Assembly (NCBI GenBank): GCA_003512585.1
Contig: DOQE01000002.1
Coordinates: 1 to 8,315, forward strand
DNA length: 8,315 bases
Source of the DNA: Bacillota bacterium
GTDB lineage: Bacteria > Bacillota_I > Bacilli_A > RFN20 > CAG-826
Direction: 5' to 3'
The notes under the pieces are model-generated. The model did not search any database. It saw only the letters and a list, made by a program, of their open reading frames with translations, and had not been told where the DNA came from. Shown here one piece after another: positions 6,033 to 8,315 of the stretch (the stretch's first letter is position 1; each line of letters starts with the position of its first letter). The position numbers and the translations under genes are program-made.

Positions 6033-6293
6033 CTACCTGGTTATGGATTTAAACAAATCGCTTAAATCCACTCCTAGGCCTTTCGAAATTTTGTAAATAG
6101 AAGAAATGGAAGCATTACCCCTTCCATGCTCAAGGTCACTTATGTATTGTTTGCTTAATCCGGTTAGCAAAGAAAGCTTAAATTGAGATATCTTTTTTCT
6201 ACTTCTTATATAAGCCACCCTTATACCTAAATTTTTCCTTAGTTTTTCTTCTTCCTCTTTTTCTAACTCTTTATCTATCAGTTCCAATATCAT
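6033..6293 (-). CDS. Small XRE-family helix-turn-helix transcriptional regulator
   Basis: This is an 86-residue DNA-binding protein, essentially one HTH_3 (Cro/C1-type) domain. Residues about 23-80 run LGIRVAYIRSRKKISQ, then LLTGLSKQYISDLEHGRGN with the recognition helix in the second half, then a SISSIYKISKGLGVDLSDLF tail. A Glu/Lys-rich N-terminal helix (about 5-21) may aid dimer formation. There is no ligand or kinase domain. I chose the ATG at 6293: GAGGA lies 8 nt upstream of it, while earlier ATGs at 6308 and 6365 lack such a signal. It overlaps the end of whiA by 23 nt, so translation is likely coupled. It sits between whiA and gapA, where many Bacillota carry cggR, but it is not related to the SorC-family CggR. 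Its targets are unknown; self-control or control of gapA is inference. Confidence 0.85.
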   Translation of the reverse strand: MILELIDKELEKEEEEKLRKNLGIRVAYIRSRKKISQFKLSLLTGLSKQYISDLEHGRGNASISSIYKISKGLGVDLSDLFKSITR

Positions 6294-7218
6294 CGATATA
6301 TTCCTCATGGATTTTTCTAAAAATATGATTAACGTTTGATTTTGAAACTTCGCTAGAAAGTTCATTTGACATCATTTTTGATAATTCTTCTAAACTAGCA
6401 TCGGGGTTTTTTATTCTAAGCATTCCTAAAGTCCTAATTTTTAAACCCATTTTGTCAAACAATCCTTTTTTAGTTAAATACTCGATTTCTTTTATTTGTC
6501 TAGAAGATGCAGACAATGTTTTCTCCATATTGGCGGAATCTAAATTATTTAATCTATTTCCAATATTAGCAAAATCCCTATCTATCCTGACATTTTCAAA
6601 ATCAAGGCAAGACTCTTTCGCGCCAATAAAAGCCAAAAAGGAAGATAGTTGATCGCCTCGTTTTAAATAAACTACTGTTTGTTTTCTTCTAGAAACTATT
6701 TTAGGGGTAAATTGAGAAGCTTTGATTTTAGAAATAAGTTTGCATAAAAATAAAGCAAAATCAGCATCTGACAAAGCTAGTTCCAAGTGATAATTGCTAG
6801 ATTTGGGGTCATTAACCGAACCTACCGCCAAAAAACAACCAGCTAAATAAGAGGAAAGATGGTTGTTTCCTTCCAATAGGCTTTTAGGCGCCTTATTTGA
6901 GAAAAAATCCACATCCAAATCAGAGCAAATATAATTGGCCTCGCTTACTAAACAATGATATTTGACTGCCTTTCTAAAATTCATGCTTTTGGTATAACTA
7001 AACCTGACATTGACTCCATAAATAGAAGAAAAGGCTTGGTATAACAATTTGGCTATCTTCGAAGATTCAGTTGATAAATCCAAGACATCATCCAATCTAT
7101 AGGTCCCGTTGCATTTGGCAAAACCAGATAAAAAAGGGCGAAGAAGTTCATCCTTAAAAGGGAGGGAAGCAATTTCTTCTTTTACTTGCAAAGCAAAGGA
7201 ATAATAAGATCGTTCCAT
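6271..7218 (-). CDS. whiA: WhiA, DNA-binding regulator of cell division
   Basis: This 315-residue protein, of normal length for WhiA, has two parts. The N-terminal two-thirds has the degenerate LAGLIDADG homing-endonuclease fold, with the family hallmark YLAGCFLAVGSVNDP (124-138) followed by YHLEL, and YLKRGDQLSSFLAFIGA (184-200). The C-terminal part (about 215-305) carries a helix-turn-helix, with NRLNNLDSANMEKT (221-234), LGMLRIKNPDASLEELS (264-280) and KSNVNHIFRKI (293-303). In Streptomyces WhiA is a sporulation and division transcription factor. In Bacillus it affects Z-ring assembly and chromosome segregation. WhiA has no nuclease activity. It starts 1 nt after the rapZ stop with AAAGAGA about 9 nt ahead, and its end overlaps the XRE gene. 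The yvcK gene that commonly lies between rapZ and whiA is absent here. Confidence 0.95.
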   Translation of the reverse strand: MERSYYSFALQVKEEIASLPFKDELLRPFLSGFAKCNGTYRLDDVLDLSTESSKIAKLLYQAFSSIYGVNVRFSYTKSMNFRKAVKYHCLVSEANYICSDLDVDFFSNKAPKSLLEGNNHLSSYLAGCFLAVGSVNDPKSSNYHLELALSDADFALFLCKLISKIKASQFTPKIVSRRKQTVVYLKRGDQLSSFLAFIGAKESCLDFENVRIDRDFANIGNRLNNLDSANMEKTLSASSRQIKEIEYLTKKGLFDKMGLKIRTLGMLRIKNPDASLEELSKMMSNELSSEVSKSNVNHIFRKIHEEYIDDIGTDR

Positions 7219-7219
7219 A

Positions 7220-7957
7220 TTATTGTCTCTTTAATTCCTTATGCGAAATCAAACAACGATATTTGCTTTTATAACGCATATAAGCTTGCGTAGCAAAAAA
7301 TACGGAACGATGTTGGCCGCCCGTACAGCCAAAATAGATAGAAAGGAATTTTCTTTCTTCTTTACTAGCTTCCTTAAGAAAATAGTCCAAATAATTAAAT
7401 AAATAAGAGGAAAACTCTTTCACGCTTTCTTTGCTTTCTAAAAAAGAAATAACCTCCTCATCTAAACCGGTTTTCTCTTTAAGACCTTTTTCCCAATAAG
7501 GATTAGGGATATTACGGCAATCAAAAATCAAATCGGCATCTGCAGGAATTTCATATTTATAACCAAAGGAAGAAAAAGAAACAATCAATTCATTCTCTTT
7601 AATGCAAGCGTCAACCTTTTCATTTAATTCCTTGCAATCAATATTTGAACAATCTATATAGGCAAAGGAATAATTACGCAATTTTTTTATTTCTAAAGAA
7701 TTGCTTTCATCTAAAACAATCAAGCGAAAATCAAAAACCCTTTCCTTTTTTAAATAACGGCATAGATTAAATAATGGAATTGGACTAAAAAAAGCAAAGA
7801 CTTTATCAAAAGGAAAAGCATTTATATTTTTTACGATTTCTTTTTCCTCTGTCTCGTTTGAAAGTTTGATTTCTTTAAAGCTTTCATTTAAAAAACAAGC
7901 CTTAATTAGTTCGTTATATCTAGATGAAGAATCATTAATCAGGAAAAGACGTTTCAC
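7220..7957 (-). CDS. rapZ: RapZ/YvcJ-like protein lacking the nucleotide-binding P-loop
   Basis: This 245-residue protein is shorter than the usual 285-300 for RapZ/YvcJ. The C-terminal domain (about 125-230) is well kept: SFSSFGYKYEIPADADLIFDCR (127-148), NPYW (152-155), TGLDEEV (163-169) and the signature GCTGGQHRSV (210-219). In Escherichia coli this domain binds the small RNAs GlmY and GlmZ. The N-terminal part should open with a GMSGAGKS P-loop but reads LFLINDSSSRYNEL (4-17). The Arg-rich RYKETRRRHPL-type segment expected after the FRLIVLDES strand (77-85) is also gone. ATP/GTP binding is thus probably lost. The start is GTG at 7957, with AGGAG 9 nt upstream. The start shares its G with the trxB stop (TAGTG), so translation is coupled. 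I see no frameshift that would hide a normal N-terminus. Confidence 0.88.
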   Translation of the reverse strand: MKRLFLINDSSSRYNELIKACFLNESFKEIKLSNETEEKEIVKNINAFPFDKVFAFFSPIPLFNLCRYLKKERVFDFRLIVLDESNSLEIKKLRNYSFAYIDCSNIDCKELNEKVDACIKENELIVSFSSFGYKYEIPADADLIFDCRNIPNPYWEKGLKEKTGLDEEVISFLESKESVKEFSSYLFNYLDYFLKEASKEERKFLSIYFGCTGGQHRSVFFATQAYMRYKSKYRCLISHKELKRQ

Positions 7958-8315
7958 TATTTGAAGCTCCTAACATAATTAATGGCACTTATGGCTGCAA
8001 TAGCACCTTCGCTGGCGGCGTTGACTAATTGCTTCACTTTCTTATTGACCACATCCCCGCAAGCAAAAAGCCCAGGCACGTTAGTTGAATTAGAAGAATC
8101 GATTAAAACAAACCCATTGCAATTATTTACTTTTAAAGAGGATAGAAACTGTATTGAAGATATTTGTTCAAATAAAGGGAATATAGCAGATACGTGTATC
8201 TCTTTTTCTTCTTTTTCGTTAGAAATAAGAATAGAAGAAACAAATTGTTCTCCTTTTATTTCTTTCAATTTATAGCCTTGGATAAGCTGGATATTTTCCT
8301 TTTTAATTACTTCAT
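7957..8315 (-). CDS. trxB: Thioredoxin reductase, C-terminal part (partial)
   Basis: About the last 118 residues of a low-molecular-weight flavin disulfide reductase are in the window; the frame stays open to the right edge, so the start is outside. The end has the family pattern: a regulatory-looking strand, GFVLIDSSNSTNVPGLFACGDV, in which the FACGD motif contacts the FAD, then QLVNAASEGAIAAISAINYV, the helix that closes the FAD domain. Thioredoxin reductase uses NADPH to reduce thioredoxin. The redox CxxC and the NADPH site would lie beyond the edge. Relatives such as ferredoxin/flavodoxin-NADP reductases share the fold. The TrxB call rests on this tail and on the rapZ-whiA neighbours, which trxB often accompanies. 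A TTG at 8268 is an internal codon, not the start. Confidence 0.85.
   Translation of the reverse strand, partial: EVIKKENIQLIQGYKLKEIKGEQFVSSILISNEKEEKEIHVSAIFPLFEQISSIQFLSSLKVNNCNGFVLIDSSNSTNVPGLFACGDVVNKKVKQLVNAASEGAIAAISAINYVRSFK

Noticed and set aside
6294..6365. A 24-residue longer version of the XRE regulator starting inside whiA
   Set aside because: The extra residues are out-of-frame whiA coding sequence. The ATG at 6293 has a well-placed GAGGA and gives a complete HTH protein.
473..8315. A possible alternative genetic code, because none of the ten genes ends in TGA (7 TAA, 3 TAG)
   Set aside because: All 15 tryptophans are TGG and no gene needs TGA readthrough. A Mycoplasma-type genome would use TGA for most Trp. 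With few genes and low GC, zero TGA stops can be chance.
1..8315. Search for CRISPR arrays, tRNAs, insertion sequences, toxin-antitoxin pairs or phage genes
   Set aside because: No regularly spaced repeats, no cloverleaf or CCA-like ends, no transposase or integrase motifs. The single small HTH gene has no toxin-like partner; its neighbours are whiA and gapA.

Overview
The window is AT-rich, with A/T-heavy intergenic DNA and dense, same-strand gene packing. It most likely comes from an anaerobic, low-GC Bacillota or Mycoplasmatota-type bacterium. Four things point there: a Bacillus-style boxA (CTTTGAAAACT) in the rRNA leader, the trxB-rapZ-whiA gene cluster, gapA-pgk-tpiA as neighbours, and a superoxide reductase (desulfoferrodoxin) of the kind found in oxygen-sensitive organisms. 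All 15 tryptophans in the genes I accept are TGG and no gene is interrupted by TGA. The standard bacterial code therefore fits, and a Mycoplasma-type UGA=Trp code does not. The exact lineage (Erysipelotrichales, RF39, Acholeplasma/Izemoplasma relatives or similar) is inference.

Every supported gene lies on the minus strand, so transcription runs from right to left. From the right edge, the first unit is trxB (C-terminal part only), rapZ, whiA and a small XRE-family regulator. These genes abut or overlap (TAGTG overlap, 1-nt gap, 23-nt overlap), so they are probably one translationally coupled operon. Next comes gapA with its own promoter and a strong terminator. Then pgk, tpiA and a Bax-inhibitor-1 membrane protein form a second unit, with its own extended -10 promoter and a terminator. 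A family 2 glycosyltransferase and a class II superoxide reductase follow, ending in a third terminator. The left 400 bases are the control region of a ribosomal RNA operon: two tandem promoters with A-tract UP elements, a structured leader and boxA, running into the first 25 nt of 16S rRNA at the left edge.

The middle genes form the core of lower glycolysis. TpiA interconverts the triose phosphates, GapA oxidises glyceraldehyde-3-phosphate to 1,3-bisphosphoglycerate, and Pgk makes ATP from it. The right-hand cluster is the conserved Gram-positive envelope/division/carbon-control neighbourhood (trxB-rapZ-yvcK-whiA, often followed by cggR-gapA). Here it differs: yvcK is absent between rapZ and whiA, and a small XRE protein occupies the usual cggR position before gapA.

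The most striking observation is that RapZ has kept its C-terminal RNA-binding-type domain but lost the Walker A P-loop and the arginine-rich LID-like segment of its N-terminal nucleotide-binding domain. Other points are the whiA-XRE-gapA arrangement, symmetric DNA elements in the gapA and pgk promoters, and a three-way-junction fold in the 16S leader. I see no mobile element, CRISPR array, tRNA or phage gene. Apart from the left-hand rRNA control region, no stretch over 300 bases lacks a gene.
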